Counted from the stretch's first letter, positions 52,905 to 62,480 are shown. The stretch is 64,000 nucleotides of DNA from Lutibacter agarilyticus (GCF_900188235.1 NZ_FZNT01000011.1:1-64000), one strand, 5' to 3'. The notes: generated by a model from the letters alone, not told the origin. A program made the numbers and translations.

Positions 52905-53825
52905 ATGAAAAATTCAATTAAAATTCTAGGTTTAATAGCCGTGATACTTGTAAGTTCATTGTTTATTTTTTCAACAGAAAAAAAAGCGATAACAGAAGAT
53001 AAAATCACTACAGACAATGAGAAAAACACGAGTGATTCGTACCAAATTAAAGCGTTAAAAATACCTTCAAATTTAAATTTTGCAGGAGAACCTGTTCCTA
53101 TTGAAAAAGAAGATATTAAAGAACGTATTGATCGTGAATTGTTGGTAAATACTTATTGGCAATCTAACGGGCTACTTTTGTTTAAAAGAGCACATAAATA
53201 TTTCCCAATAATTGAACCTATTTTAAAGAAAAATGGCATTCCTAACGATTTTAAATATTTAGCCGTTATTGAGAGTGGACTTCAAAATGTAACTTCGCCT
53301 GCTGGCGCACGTGGAATTTGGCAGATTATGAAAAATACAGCTCGAGAAAATGGACTGGAAGTAAATGCAAATGTGGATGAACGTTACAACCTTGAAAAAG
53401 CAACACAAGTGGCTTGTGATTATTTAAAGAAAGCGAAAGAACGTTTTGGAAGTTGGACATTGGCTGCAGCTGCTTATAATGCTGGTAATGCAGGTATTTC
53501 AAGAAGAATGAATTCTCAATTAGTTGATAATTATTACGATTTATTATTACCTGATGAAACACAAAGGTATGTGCCTAGAATGGTTGCTATGAAAGAAATT
53601 TTATCAAACCCTACAAAGTATGGTTTCATTTTTGAAAACAACGATTTGTATAATTTTGAAGCAACTAAAACCGTTAAGGTTGATACTGTTATTACAGACA
53701 TCGCTCGATTTTCAAAAGATATGGGTATTAATTATAAAACCTTAAAATTACACAACCCTTGGTTGCGTGAAAACAAGTTAAATAATGCCTCTAGAAGAGC
53801 TTATGAAATAAAAATTCCACTATAA
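52905..53825 (+). CDS. lytic transglycosylase (MltD/SLT family)
   Basis: 306 residues. A single N-terminal anchor/signal (SIKILGLIAVILVSSLFIF). SLT domain: PNDFKYLAVIESGLQNVTSP with the catalytic Glu (ES), AGARGIWQIMKNTARENG, LEKATQVACDYLKKAKERFG and WTLAAAAYNAGNAGISRRM. It cuts the MurNAc-GlcNAc bond with anhydro-product. The C-terminal part (about 260-306) has a LysM-like IxRFSKDMGINYKTLKLHNPWL. A -7-like TAAATTTG stands at 52863-52870, so it may have its own promoter. Confidence 0.9.
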   Translation: MKNSIKILGLIAVILVSSLFIFSTEKKAITEDKITTDNEKNTSDSYQIKALKIPSNLNFAGEPVPIEKEDIKERIDRELLVNTYWQSNGLLLFKRAHKYFPIIEPILKKNGIPNDFKYLAVIESGLQNVTSPAGARGIWQIMKNTARENGLEVNANVDERYNLEKATQVACDYLKKAKERFGSWTLAAAAYNAGNAGISRRMNSQLVDNYYDLLLPDETQRYVPRMVAMKEILSNPTKYGFIFENNDLYNFEATKTVKVDTVITDIARFSKDMGINYKTLKLHNPWLRENKLNNASRRAYEIKIPL

Positions 53826-53830
53826 GCAAC

Positions 53831-54205
53831 ATGAAAATGACAACAATTCTTACCTTAATTATTATTGGGCTATTAGCAGGAATTTTAAGTGGTCTAGTTG
53901 GTGTTGGAGGCGGAATTATTATGGTTCCGTTATTTGTATTTGTATTAGGATTAACACAGCACAACGCCCAAGGATTAAGTTTGGCGGTTATGTTACCTCC
54001 TGTAACTATTTTAGCCGTTTATAATTACCACAATGCAAGTGGTGGCACTATTGATTGGAAAGCAACCGTAATCGTTGCTACTCTTTTTGTTTTAGGCAGC
54101 TTTTTAGGTTCTAAATTGGCACTCCAAATAGACCAACGTATGTTAAAAAAAATATTTGGCTTTTTTATGCTGATGGTGGCTATAAAAATGATTTTCTCAA
54201 AATAA
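53831..54205 (+). CDS. TSUP family transporter (TauE/SafE), half-size
   Basis: 124 residues, four helices. ILSGLVGVGGGIIMVPLFVF and AQGLSLAVMLPPVTILAVYN are the first-half signature of the sulfite exporter TauE/SafE family; full-length members have about 250 residues in two mirror halves. This protein is one half with a normal stop, so it probably works as a dimer, or is a small member of the TSUP family as is common in Bacteroidetes. It lies five bases after the transglycosylase. Confidence 0.85.
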   Translation: MKMTTILTLIIIGLLAGILSGLVGVGGGIIMVPLFVFVLGLTQHNAQGLSLAVMLPPVTILAVYNYHNASGGTIDWKATVIVATLFVLGSFLGSKLALQIDQRMLKKIFGFFMLMVAIKMIFSK

Positions 54206-54285
54206 AAGACATTTAAGCTGAATTAAAATCTAATAATAACTAGTACTACCAAATTATCACTACATTGTGAATTCAAAAATAATAC

Positions 54286-55203
54286 ATGAATTTCACAAAT
54301 CCATTGGTATATGGAGTACCTTGCTTTTTAGCGCTTATTTTATTAGAATATTCCTACAGTAAATCTCATCACAATAAAAAACTTTACAACTTAAAAGATT
54401 TAGGAGCTAGCCTATTTATGGGTGTTGGCTCTGCTATTATAGCTCCACTTATTAAAACAATTTCAGCTATTGTTATATTTAACGTTGTTTATGAACTATT
54501 CAACCCTGAAATTGGCGGAATTAGAACCAATATTATGGGTTGGGAATCTTTTGGTTATGCTTGGTATATTTGGATTGCTTGTCAACTATTAGATGATTTT
54601 ACCTATTACTGGTTTCACCGTCAAAATCATATGGTTCGTTTTCTTTGGGCTGCACATATTGTGCATCATTCCTCCAATAAATACAACTTAGGAACTGCTG
54701 TTAGAAATGGATGGTTTACCTTATTTTACAAACCTCTCTTTTATATGTGGCTTCCCGCAATAGGTTTTCCTCCAGCAATGGTTATTGTTTGTTTGGGAAT
54801 TGAATCGCTATGGCAATTTCAATTACACACCCAATATATTTCTAAAATGGGTTTTGTTGAACAACTATTTAATACGCATACCATGCATCAAGTGCATCAC
54901 GCTAAAAATATAGCTTATTTGGATAAAAACCACGGTGGATTTTTAAATATTTTCGATCGAATTTTTGGCACTTGGAAACAATTAGACGAAACTATTGACA
55001 TAGAATACGGAGTTACACATGCGCCAAACTCTTATAACCCTTGGATTATATTGACGCATGAATATAAAGACATTTGGTTAGATACTAAAAAATCTAAAAA
55101 CTGGTATCATAAATTTATGTACACTTTTGGTCCTCCAGGTTGGAGTCACGATAATAGCACGCAAACTGTAAAACAAATGCAATTAGAATTAAAAAAACAG
55201 TAA
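54286..55203 (+). CDS. sterol desaturase-type fatty acid hydroxylase
   Basis: 305 residues, about four membrane helices. The three His motifs are YYWFHRQNHMVRFLWAAH (HxxxH), HIVHHSSNKYN (HxxHH) and HTMHQVHHAKN (HxxHH), which bind the di-iron centre. After FDRIFGTWKQL (the standard late motif) the tail is soluble. Members hydroxylate or desaturate membrane lipids. An A/T leader of 80 bases separates it from the TSUP gene; it may begin a new transcript. Confidence 0.92.
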   Translation: MNFTNPLVYGVPCFLALILLEYSYSKSHHNKKLYNLKDLGASLFMGVGSAIIAPLIKTISAIVIFNVVYELFNPEIGGIRTNIMGWESFGYAWYIWIACQLLDDFTYYWFHRQNHMVRFLWAAHIVHHSSNKYNLGTAVRNGWFTLFYKPLFYMWLPAIGFPPAMVIVCLGIESLWQFQLHTQYISKMGFVEQLFNTHTMHQVHHAKNIAYLDKNHGGFLNIFDRIFGTWKQLDETIDIEYGVTHAPNSYNPWIILTHEYKDIWLDTKKSKNWYHKFMYTFGPPGWSHDNSTQTVKQMQLELKKQ

Positions 55204-55212
55204 CTTTGCCAA

Positions 55213-55458
55213 ATGGGATTAACAAACAATGATATTTTTAAAAAATTACGTGTCGCTCACAAATTAAGAGATACCGATATTGTAGATATTTGTAAGCTTG
55301 TAGATTTTAAAGTATCTAAAAGCGAACTAGGAGCCATCTTTAGAAAAGAAGACCATCCAAAATACATGGAATGTGGCGATCAAATATTACGTAACTTTTT
55401 AAATGGTTTGGTAATTCACTTACGTGGACCAATGCCTCCTAAAAAAGAAACAACGTAA
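55213..55458 (+). CDS. DUF1456 single-domain protein
   Basis: 81 residues. LTNNDIFKKLRVAHKLRDTD, IVDICKLVDFKVSKSELGAI, FRKEDHPKYMECGDQILRNF and LNGLVIHLRG are one DUF1456 (YehS-like) unit, resembling the C-terminal half of the usual two-unit protein of about 150 residues. It stops cleanly before the convergent oxidoreductase gene, so it is a true one-unit form. Start codon preceded by TAACTTTG (55201-55208). Function unknown. Confidence 0.88.
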   Translation: MGLTNNDIFKKLRVAHKLRDTDIVDICKLVDFKVSKSELGAIFRKEDHPKYMECGDQILRNFLNGLVIHLRGPMPPKKETT

Positions 55459-55463
55459 TTTTT

Positions 55464-56399
55464 TTAGCAAAATGAAGCTTTTACTTCATCAAATTCATTA
55501 ACTATTTCTTTTACAATTTCAGCTGCTGGTTTTATTTCATGAATTAATCCTGCAATCTGACCTATTTCTAATTCTCCGTTGTCTAAATCACCTTCAAACA
55601 TCCCTTTTTTAGCTCTTCCTCTTCCTAACTTTTCTCTTACTTGCTCAACCGTAGGTTTTTGCTTGTACAACTCTTGTAATTCATTAAAAAACTGATTTTT
55701 AATCAAGCGTGCAGGTGCTAATTCTTTTAAGGTTAAATACGTATCTCCATCTTGTGCTTTTACCACTTCTTCTTTAAAATTAATATGAGAAGAAGCTTCA
55801 TCACTGGCTACAAATCTACTTCCAATTTGAACCCCATCAGCACCTAAAACTAGCGCAGCTAACATACCTCTTCCCGTGGCAATTCCACCAGCAGCAATTA
55901 CAGGTATTTTCACTTTTTCTTTCACCATTGGTATCAATGTAAGCGTCGTAGTTTCCTCTCTTCCGTTATGCCCACCTGCTTCAAAACCTTCAGCAACCAC
56001 AGCATCAACACCCGCTAATTCAGATTTCACAGCAAACTTTACACTACTTACTACGTGTACTACTTTAATGCCTTTTTCTTGTAAAAATGAAGTCCACGTT
56101 TTTGGATTCCCTGCAGAAGTAAACACAATTTCAACACCTTCTTCTACAATAATTTGCATAATTTCTTCAATGTTAGGGTATAACATTGGCACATTTACAC
56201 CAAAAGGCTTATCGGTTGCTTTTTTACATTTTTGAATGTGTTCTCTTAACACATCAGGATACATAGATCCCGCTCCAATTAAACCTAAACCTCCTGCATT
56301 ACTTACTGCTGAAGCCAATCTCCAACCGCTATTCCAAACCATTCCTGCTTGAATAATTGGGTACTCTATATTAAACAACTGTGTGATACGATTATCCAT
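55464..56399 (-). CDS. nitronate monooxygenase / NAD(P)H-dependent flavin oxidoreductase
   Basis: 311 residues, FMN TIM barrel of the YrpB/NMO class. Motifs: IIQAGMVWNSGWRLASAVSN, GGLGLIGAGSMY, AEGFEAGGHNGREETTTLTL with the His next to the flavin, IPVIAAGGIATGRGMLAALV and GADGVQIGSRF. NMOs oxidise propionate 3-nitronate and other nitronates. The stop codon lies five bases from that of the DUF1456 gene (convergent); it starts one base after the protease stop. Confidence 0.9.
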   Translation of the reverse strand: MDNRITQLFNIEYPIIQAGMVWNSGWRLASAVSNAGGLGLIGAGSMYPDVLREHIQKCKKATDKPFGVNVPMLYPNIEEIMQIIVEEGVEIVFTSAGNPKTWTSFLQEKGIKVVHVVSSVKFAVKSELAGVDAVVAEGFEAGGHNGREETTTLTLIPMVKEKVKIPVIAAGGIATGRGMLAALVLGADGVQIGSRFVASDEASSHINFKEEVVKAQDGDTYLTLKELAPARLIKNQFFNELQELYKQKPTVEQVREKLGRGRAKKGMFEGDLDNGELEIGQIAGLIHEIKPAAEIVKEIVNEFDEVKASFC

Positions 56400-56400
56400 C

Positions 56401-58023
56401 TTAATTTTTTATAATTTTTATAATATGTGTTTGTTCATTATAGGAAAGTTGTAATAAATAGACGCCTTTCGCTAAAAACGAAATATCTTTTACCGGATGT
56501 AATTTTGAAATAATAGCTGTTGAAACTACTTGTCCTAATAAGTTATAAATAACAACCTTCACTTCTTCTGAAGCTGTCGAAAATTTAAAGTTTAGTTCGT
56601 TTTCTACAGGATTGGGAAACGGCTGTATATGATCTAAAACTAACTCAGGAGTTTCTTCATTTAATAAATTAAAAATAGTTTCAAAATCAGGAATTCCATA
56701 ACCTTCCTGTTCGGTTGGATTCAAAAATAAATGTGCCGATTCCTTTATTAATTGTATTATTTCAGCATTTGTTTTTTCAGGAAAAGCCTGCCATAAACAA
56801 GCCACAACACCTGTTAAAACCGGTGATGAAAACGAAGTTCCGTTAGAAATTGCAATATTTCCAGCACTATTAATTACAAAAGCCATAGCGCCTACAGCAC
56901 AAACATCTGGTTTTATTCTTCCGTCAAAAGTAGGTCCGTAAGAACTAAATGGCGCAATAGTTCCAAAATAAAATACAGCTCCAATACTTAGTACCGAGTT
57001 AGCATCAGCAGGAGCACTTATATAACGCCAATTACTATTACCTTCATTTCCTGCAGAATTCACCACAATCATACCGCGTGAAAAAGCAATTTCAGCACCA
57101 CGACTAATAAAAGTAGTTTCCCCATCCATATCTTCATACGAATAATTATAAGTTGGGTTGTCAAAAGTAGTATAACCTAAAGACGTATTGATAACATCAA
57201 CACCTAAACTGTCTGCTTTTTCAGCAGCTTCAACCCATAAACTTTCTTCTAAAGGTGTTTCATTAGCAGCATCTTCAGTAATAAATAAATAGAATTCAGC
57301 ATCAGGCGCAGTTCCTACAAACTCATTTTCAATAGAACCCGCTATGGTTGATAAAACAGTCATTCCGTGAGAATGACCCGTATAAAAATTAGAATCTCTA
57401 TGTACAAAATTGTAACCTCCTAAAATTTGGTTGTTATTTCTAATGCGTTCAAATGCTGAAAAAGTATCAACATTTGGAAAACCAGCATCAATCACAGCTA
57501 TTTGCATTCCTTCACCAGTGAAATTATTTTCATGTAAAATTTCGCCCTTTAATTGTTTAATTTGACGCTCGGTAGTTCCGTAATTAAAATCGATTGTAAC
57601 TTCGAATTTATTATTTTGATGCACTATTTTTTTTGAAGTGGTATTTTTGGTTGAAGTATTCAATGATTTATTTGCAAATTGAACGTTGGCAACAAAATCA
57701 TGCTTCATTAAGTTTGAAATAGCTGTTTGCGAACCTTGCACATGCAAAGCATTCAACCATTTTGAACGTGCTAAAATTTTAATTCCTTCAGTATTTTTAA
57801 TTTGAAAAACATAGGATGCTTCAACTGGAATATCTTTAAAATCTAATGAAATATTGTAACGCATTCTTCGATCTAAAGAGCGCTGCGTTAACATTTTTAA
57901 AGGTGCATTTATAAATTGTTTTTCACTTGGCTTGTCTGTAAAATACACCCAAGCATCTTCAGTTTGAGCAAACAAACTGCATACGGATAAAAATAGTGTA
58001 AGTATGAGTAATTTCTTTTTCAA
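56401..58023 (-). CDS. S8 family serine peptidase with T9SS sorting tail
   Basis: 540 residues. Signal peptide KKKLLILTLFLSVCSLFAQ. The prodomain-like region is 25-165. The catalytic domain has Asp in MQIAVIDAGFPNVDTF, His in HSHGMTVLSTIAG, the oxyanion Asn in NSAGNEGNSNW and Ser in ISNGTSFSSPVLTGVVA. The last 75 residues are a type IX sorting domain: IQPFPNPVENELNFKF, VVIYNLLGQVV and KGVYLLQLSYNEQTHIIKI. It is exported and then released or anchored at the cell surface by the T9SS (gliding-type) system. Confidence 0.93.
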   Translation of the reverse strand: MKKKLLILTLFLSVCSLFAQTEDAWVYFTDKPSEKQFINAPLKMLTQRSLDRRMRYNISLDFKDIPVEASYVFQIKNTEGIKILARSKWLNALHVQGSQTAISNLMKHDFVANVQFANKSLNTSTKNTTSKKIVHQNNKFEVTIDFNYGTTERQIKQLKGEILHENNFTGEGMQIAVIDAGFPNVDTFSAFERIRNNNQILGGYNFVHRDSNFYTGHSHGMTVLSTIAGSIENEFVGTAPDAEFYLFITEDAANETPLEESLWVEAAEKADSLGVDVINTSLGYTTFDNPTYNYSYEDMDGETTFISRGAEIAFSRGMIVVNSAGNEGNSNWRYISAPADANSVLSIGAVFYFGTIAPFSSYGPTFDGRIKPDVCAVGAMAFVINSAGNIAISNGTSFSSPVLTGVVACLWQAFPEKTNAEIIQLIKESAHLFLNPTEQEGYGIPDFETIFNLLNEETPELVLDHIQPFPNPVENELNFKFSTASEEVKVVIYNLLGQVVSTAIISKLHPVKDISFLAKGVYLLQLSYNEQTHIIKIIKN

Positions 58024-58097
58024 TTTTTGTGGGGTCTAAATTATCAACTAAATTTACTGCTTTTTATTGAGTTAAAAACTCAATATTCTGTAAAAAA

Positions 58098-59285
58098 TTA
58101 TGAAATAACTCCGGAACCTAACAACTCATCATTTAAATACCAAGCTACAAACTGACCTTCAGTAATGGCAGATTGTGCATTTTTAAATGCAACATACATT
58201 CCTGTTTCAACTTTATATAAAGTAGCTTCTTCTAATTTTTGACGGTAACGAATTCTTGATAGCACCTCCATAGAAGCGCCATTTTGCATTGCTAAATCGG
58301 TGCGAATCCAGTGTAATTCTTCATTAGAAACAAACAATACATTGCGGTACAAACCTTTGTGGTTTTTACCTTCACCTGTATAAATTACATTTTCAACAAC
58401 ATCTGTATCTATTACAAATAACGGTTCTTTTGTTCCTCCAACGGCCAAACCTTTACGCTGTCCTTTGGTGAAATAATGCGCACCTTGGTGTTTCCCTACA
58501 ACTTTTCCATCACTTATAGTGTACTCATATTTTGTGCTGAAAAATGCTAATTCTTCTTCTTTAGAATGAAAGGTTGGAATTTCACGATTGTAAATTGCTG
58601 AGTCTTCAGGAATTTGAACAATTACGCCTTCCTTAGGTTGTAATTTTTGCTGTAAAAACTCTGGCAAACGCACTTTACCAATAAAACAAAGTCCTTGAGA
58701 ATCTTTTTTATCGGCTGTAATTAAATCTTGCTCAGCAGCAATTTTTCGAACTTCAGGTTTGGTTAACTCGCCAATTGGAAACAACGCTTTTGACAATTGT
58801 TCTTGTGACAACTGACATAAAAAATAAGATTGATCCTTATTATCATCTATTCCTGCCAATAATTTATAAACAGGTTCATCGTTTATTTCTTCTTCCCCTT
58901 TTCTACAGTAATGACCCGTTGCCACATAATCAGCACCCAAATCCAAGGCGATTTTTAAAAATACATCAAATTTAATTTCACGGTTGCATAAAACGTCAGG
59001 GTTTGGCGTACGTCCTTTTTCGTATTCGTTGAACATATAATCAACAATACGTACTTTATAATCTTCGCTTAAATCAACTACTTGAAACGGAATACCTAAC
59101 TTTTCAGCAACAATCATTGCATCGTTACTATCTTCTAACCACGGACATTCATTAGAAATGGTCACAGAATCATCGTGCCAATTTTTCATAAACAAGCCGA
59201 TTACTTCATAACCTTGCTCCTTTAATAAATAAGCAGCAACACTACTATCAACACCTCCTGAAAGTCCAACAATTACACGTTTCAT
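58098..59285 (-). CDS. mnmA: tRNA-specific 2-thiouridylase
   Basis: 395 residues. ATP pyrophosphatase loop: [18 protein letters not shown] (SGGVDS). Catalytic cysteines are in [12 protein letters not shown] and [12 protein letters not shown]. Others: [32 protein letters not shown] and [15 protein letters not shown]. It thiolates U34 of tRNA Lys/Glu/Gln. Typical length is 360-395. Single-gene transcript with a promoter-like box upstream. Confidence 0.95.
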   Translation of the reverse strand: MKRVIVGLSGGVDSSVAAYLLKEQGYEVIGLFMKNWHDDSVTISNECPWLEDSNDAMIVAEKLGIPFQVVDLSEDYKVRIVDYMFNEYEKGRTPNPDVLCNREIKFDVFLKIALDLGADYVATGHYCRKGEEEINDEPVYKLLAGIDDNKDQSYFLCQLSQEQLSKALFPIGELTKPEVRKIAAEQDLITADKKDSQGLCFIGKVRLPEFLQQKLQPKEGVIVQIPEDSAIYNREIPTFHSKEEELAFFSTKYEYTISDGKVVGKHQGAHYFTKGQRKGLAVGGTKEPLFVIDTDVVENVIYTGEGKNHKGLYRNVLFVSNEELHWIRTDLAMQNGASMEVLSRIRYRQKLEEATLYKVETGMYVAFKNAQSAITEGQFVAWYLNDELLGSGVIS

Positions 59286-59602
59286 TTTTAAAAAATTTAG
59301 TTTGCAAAGTTACGCATTACTTTTATAATGAAAAGTTAAACCTTTGGTGCATTTTAATTAAATTTCACTAATTCCAATGAATTTAGGACTTGTATGCTTA
59401 AAAATTTATATAGAGCATAGAAATTTCATTAAAAACAGCGCTGTTCTCGATACGATTTTTTATCAAAAATCACTCGAACTGACGTTTTTACGATATTTAA
59501 ATAGCCAAAATGCACAACGAATCAGTTAAATATCTAAATAAATTATTGGGATTCGTTTTTTTACTGAAGTCGTGTTATTCAACAACTATATAAAATTGTT
59601 AT
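59286..59602. other. intergenic stretch with a repeat relative
   Basis: Holds the mnmA promoter and, at 59444-59484, a repeat beginning TTCTCGATAC and ending CACTCGAACTGACG. The same ends occur in the in-frame insert of gmd; the middle part differs (TTTTTTATCAAAAA). Nothing else seen. Confidence 0.6.
59306..59334 (-). promoter_or_regulatory. candidate mnmA promoter
   Basis: Minus strand: TTTC (59331-59334), 17 bases, TAACTTTG (59306-59313), 20 bases before the start codon. Fits the TTTG-N17-23-TAnnTTTG pattern with a one-base change in the -33 box. Confidence 0.5.
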
Positions 59603-60439
59603 TTACCCAACTTCAACAGGAAATTTACCAACTTGTCCCCACTCCGACCAAGAGCCATCGTACAACGCTTTTTCGTTGTCATTTACCAATTCAAAAGCCA
59701 ATAAAATAATACAAGCTGTAACACCTGAACCACAAGTAAACACCATTTTTTTGTGCTTACATTTTAAGTTTAAAAGAAGATTTTCTAATTCCGATTTTGA
59801 CTTCATTTTACCGTTTTCTAATACGCTACTGTAAGGAAAACTAACAGAATTTGGTATATGACCTGCAGCCATTCCTAATCTTGGTTCAGGATTTGTCCCT
59901 AAAAAACGAGCTTCAGAACGTGCGTCTAAAATTAGCACATCTTCGTTTTGAAGATTGTTTAAAATGAATTTAGAGTCGCTAACCAGCTCCGAATTATAAT
60001 GCGATTCAAACGTTCCTTTTTCAAACGTTTTATTATTCTTTTTCTCACAAGCAAATCCGGCATCTTTCCAAGCCGTTAAACCTCCATCTAAAACAGTCAC
60101 ATATTGATGTCCCATTGCTTTAAACATCCAACGCGCTCTCGGACTTGTGTAAATTCCTAGATTATCATAAACAACAATAATACTGTCTGAATTGATTCCT
60201 AAATTTTGACACTCTTTTGAAAATACCTCAGGACTAGACATCATATTAGGAAGTTTATTTTCCTTGTCAAAAAATACCGTTTCCATATCAAAAATTCGAG
60301 CATCTTTAATTTGAATATCAATATATTTAGGCTCTAAATTTGAAACATTTTTTTTTGGACTAGCATCTAAAATTACTAAATTTGGTATGTCTAAATTCTG
60401 AGAAAGCCATTCTACTGAAACTATTGGATTTAATGTCAT
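59603..60439 (-). CDS. sseA: sulfurtransferase (3-mercaptopyruvate type)
   Basis: 278 residues, two rhodanese domains. The first is inactive (VSVEWLSQNLDIPNLVILDA, DNLGIYTSPRARWMFKAMG). The second has the active-site Cys loop KMVFTCGSGVTACIILLAF: CGSGVT marks 3-mercaptopyruvate sulfurtransferases rather than thiosulfate enzymes (CRxGxT/R). DARSEARFLG and GHIPNSVSFPYS are family standard. Lies eight bases after the YwqK-type gene, so the two may be co-transcribed. Confidence 0.9.
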   Translation of the reverse strand: MTLNPIVSVEWLSQNLDIPNLVILDASPKKNVSNLEPKYIDIQIKDARIFDMETVFFDKENKLPNMMSSPEVFSKECQNLGINSDSIIVVYDNLGIYTSPRARWMFKAMGHQYVTVLDGGLTAWKDAGFACEKKNNKTFEKGTFESHYNSELVSDSKFILNNLQNEDVLILDARSEARFLGTNPEPRLGMAAGHIPNSVSFPYSSVLENGKMKSKSELENLLLNLKCKHKKMVFTCGSGVTACIILLAFELVNDNEKALYDGSWSEWGQVGKFPVEVG

Positions 60440-60447
60440 AACTACAA

Positions 60448-61125
60448 TTATTGTTTTAATGTATTGGTGTCTGGTCGTACAGATTTTCCATCGTCATAAA
60501 ATTCCCACTTCCCTGCTTTTTCATCATTTTCATACATTCCTGTATAAATTAATTTTCCGTCCAAATTATAATATTTTGCCAAGCCTTGTAATTTACCATC
60601 AACATAACTTAAATCATCAATTAAAACACCATTATCTGCAAAACGCTCAACCTTACCGTGTAACTTTCCATTTTTATAATGTAAAATCTCCGTTGGAATT
60701 CCCGATTTATAAAAGGTTTTTGAGATGCCATTTAAAACACCATTCTCATAATTTTCTTCTGAAACAATTGTAATCCCATCCTTTTGAAAATAAAGCCATT
60801 TACCGACTCTATTTTTACCATCCATTTGCCCTTTGCTTTCTAAAATCCCTTCTTCTGAATAAAAAACAACCTCAGCCAAATTAGTACTTTTTGAAAAGGT
60901 TTTAACTAAAATAGGATGTTCAGAACTCACCATACTGTAATACTTAAAAACACCTACTTCTTTACCTGCTTCAAACTGACCTTGGTAACGAATTCTTCCA
61001 TTTGGGTAGTCTTTTTTCCAAACGCCAACTCTTTCTCCTTTTGCATTCAATTTATTAATTTCTTCTTGTGCAGAAAGTGATAAAATTCCGCTAAACAAAA
61101 ACAGCACTACAAATTTAAACTTCAT
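60448..61125 (-). CDS. YwqK-type protein with MORN-like repeats
   Basis: 225 residues. Signal peptide KFVVLFLFSGILSLSAQ. Then about eight repeats of the MORN-variant pattern (N/K-G-x-x-x-G-x-W/L-x-x-Y): AKGERVGVWKKDYPNGRIRY, GQFEAGKEVGVFKYY, GQMDGKNRVGKWLYF, YENGVLNGISKTFYKSG, YKNGKLHGKVERFADNG and YENDEKAGKWEFYDDG. Databases call such proteins toxin-antitoxin YwqK-type antitoxin, but there is no toxin here and the signal peptide places it outside the cytoplasm. Role unknown. Confidence 0.85.
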   Translation of the reverse strand: MKFKFVVLFLFSGILSLSAQEEINKLNAKGERVGVWKKDYPNGRIRYQGQFEAGKEVGVFKYYSMVSSEHPILVKTFSKSTNLAEVVFYSEEGILESKGQMDGKNRVGKWLYFQKDGITIVSEENYENGVLNGISKTFYKSGIPTEILHYKNGKLHGKVERFADNGVLIDDLSYVDGKLQGLAKYYNLDGKLIYTGMYENDEKAGKWEFYDDGKSVRPDTNTLKQ

Positions 61126-61126
61126 T

Positions 61127-61564
61127 TTATTGTTCTTTTATCGTTTTTACCCAAGCGACTAACGCATTGTATTGTTCTTTAGACATTTCAGCTTCTTTAT
61201 GCAATAATAAATAACTTTTCAAAGGCATTTCATGAGATAGCAATACTTCTTCAAAATTTTTTAAAATATGTTCTTTCTGATACTTGTTATAAGCGGTCCA
61301 TTCTGAAAAATTTAAATGCGCTTTACCATCATTTACGTGACTTGCCAAATACCACGAAACAGGTGCAATTTCACTATACCAAGGGTAAACTGTTGAGTTT
61401 GAATGACAATCGTTACACGAATTTAGTAAGATTTGTTCAACTTCATCAGGTACATCTATAACTGTTGAAATATGATTGATATTGTTTTTGGAATCATTTT
61501 TATGAGGTCGTATAAGCTGTATTAAAATAAAAACAACCACAATACTCAAGAGTACTTTTTTCAT
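61127..61564 (-). CDS. haem-binding domain protein (Haem_bd)
   Basis: 145 residues. One N-terminal anchor helix (KKVLLSIVVVFILIQLIRPH). A c-type haem motif CNDCHSNSTVYPWYSEIAPV (CxxCH; about residues 50-54) is followed by WYLASHVNDGKAHLNFSEW and SHEMPLKSYLLLHKEAEMS, the PF14376 pattern with the distal Met. It is a periplasmic, membrane-anchored cytochrome c-like protein. One base separates its stop from the start of the YwqK-type gene, so one operon with sseA. Confidence 0.9.
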   Translation of the reverse strand: MKKVLLSIVVVFILIQLIRPHKNDSKNNINHISTVIDVPDEVEQILLNSCNDCHSNSTVYPWYSEIAPVSWYLASHVNDGKAHLNFSEWTAYNKYQKEHILKNFEEVLLSHEMPLKSYLLLHKEAEMSKEQYNALVAWVKTIKEQ

Positions 61565-61726
61565 AAATTATAGTTTTAATGCATCTATATTTAAATAGAT
61601 TTGCTGTAAAATTACGTTAAATAAAAACCATTATGTGCCTTTTACAACATTCAAAATAGTTCGTAATTTGTATTTTTAAAGTTTAAAGATAAATATTCTT
61701 TTTTTACATTTAAATTTTTATTTCAT
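61565..61726. other. divergent intergenic region
   Basis: About 160 A/T-rich bases between divergent gene starts; presumably holds both promoters. A near-match GTAATTTGT lies at about 61660. Nothing else clear. Confidence 0.3.
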
Positions 61727-61855
61727 ATGGGAATTTCAAATTTTTGGTATTATACACTTGTAATTGTAGTAATTGTGCATATACTTATTGCTTTTGGATA
61801 TTTAATGTACAAACTTTCACCCAAAAAGAGAGATAAAAAGAAGAATGAGAATTAA
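61727..61855 (+). CDS. 42-residue small membrane protein
   Basis: ATG at 61727, stop at 61853. Sequence: GISNFWYYTLVIVVIVHILI, AFGYLMYKLSPKKRDKKKNE: one membrane helix of about 20 residues and a strongly basic tail, so an N-out/C-in type. Ordinary codon use and an A-rich leader support it. It precedes the HEAT-like gene by 11 bases, so a small operon with purB is possible. Function unknown. Confidence 0.55.
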   Translation: MGISNFWYYTLVIVVIVHILIAFGYLMYKLSPKKRDKKKNEN

Positions 61856-61866
61856 ACATTGATATT

Positions 61867-62454
61867 TTGCTAAAACTACAAACATTGACTAAAATTTATT
61901 TAAATGAACAGCTTGAAGCCATGCAAAATGCAAAACGTGAAAATCGTTTACGTGTTGCCAATTTGGTATTGGAAAACCCAGCGTTAATGCCTTTTTTAAT
62001 TGAACAAGTTTTTGAAATTGAAAATAAACTATCAATAAAAGCTGCTTGGACTTTAGAGTTGGTTTGTGAGCAACAATTAAATTTACTAGTTCCTTATTTA
62101 GCTACTTTTGTAACTAAAATTAACACACTAAAACATGACAGCGCTGTGAGGCCTGCTTCAAAAATTTGTAACTTCTTAGCCATTGCTTACAAAGCAAAAA
62201 AAAATCCGCTTATTACTAAAAATTTAACTTCAGAACATATAAACCGTATTATTGAAACAGGTTTTGATTGGATGCTTAGCAACCACAAAGTAGCTACCAA
62301 AGCTTATACTATGAATGCCTTATTTTTACTAGGAAAAAACACAGATTGGGCACATCAAGAATTGAAACTTATCCTTGAACAAAATATTCCAAAGGAAAGT
62401 GCGGCATATAAAGCACGGGGAAAGATAACTTTAGCACTTATAAACAAAAAATAA
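61867..62454 (+). CDS. conserved helical-repeat (HEAT-like) protein before purB
   Basis: 195 residues, all helical: NAKRENRLRVANLVLENPAL, ENKLSIKAAWTLELVCEQQL and MLSNHKVATKAYTMNALFLL show HEAT-like paired helices. The frame opens at TTG (LKLQTLTKIYLNEQLEAM); the first ATG is at residue 19 (61921) and would cut the first helix, so TTG is preferred with moderate confidence. Such proteins are found right before purB in Flavobacteriaceae and are sometimes mislabelled adenylosuccinate lyase. No catalytic motif. Function unknown. Confidence 0.7.
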   Translation: MLKLQTLTKIYLNEQLEAMQNAKRENRLRVANLVLENPALMPFLIEQVFEIENKLSIKAAWTLELVCEQQLNLLVPYLATFVTKINTLKHDSAVRPASKICNFLAIAYKAKKNPLITKNLTSEHINRIIETGFDWMLSNHKVATKAYTMNALFLLGKNTDWAHQELKLILEQNIPKESAAYKARGKITLALINKK

Positions 62455-62480
62455 ATGTAACAATTATCGGTTAATTTCAT

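Noticed and set aside
60448-61125. Antitoxin function for the YwqK-type protein
   Set aside because: It has a signal peptide and no toxin neighbour; the database name alone does not support a toxin-antitoxin role.
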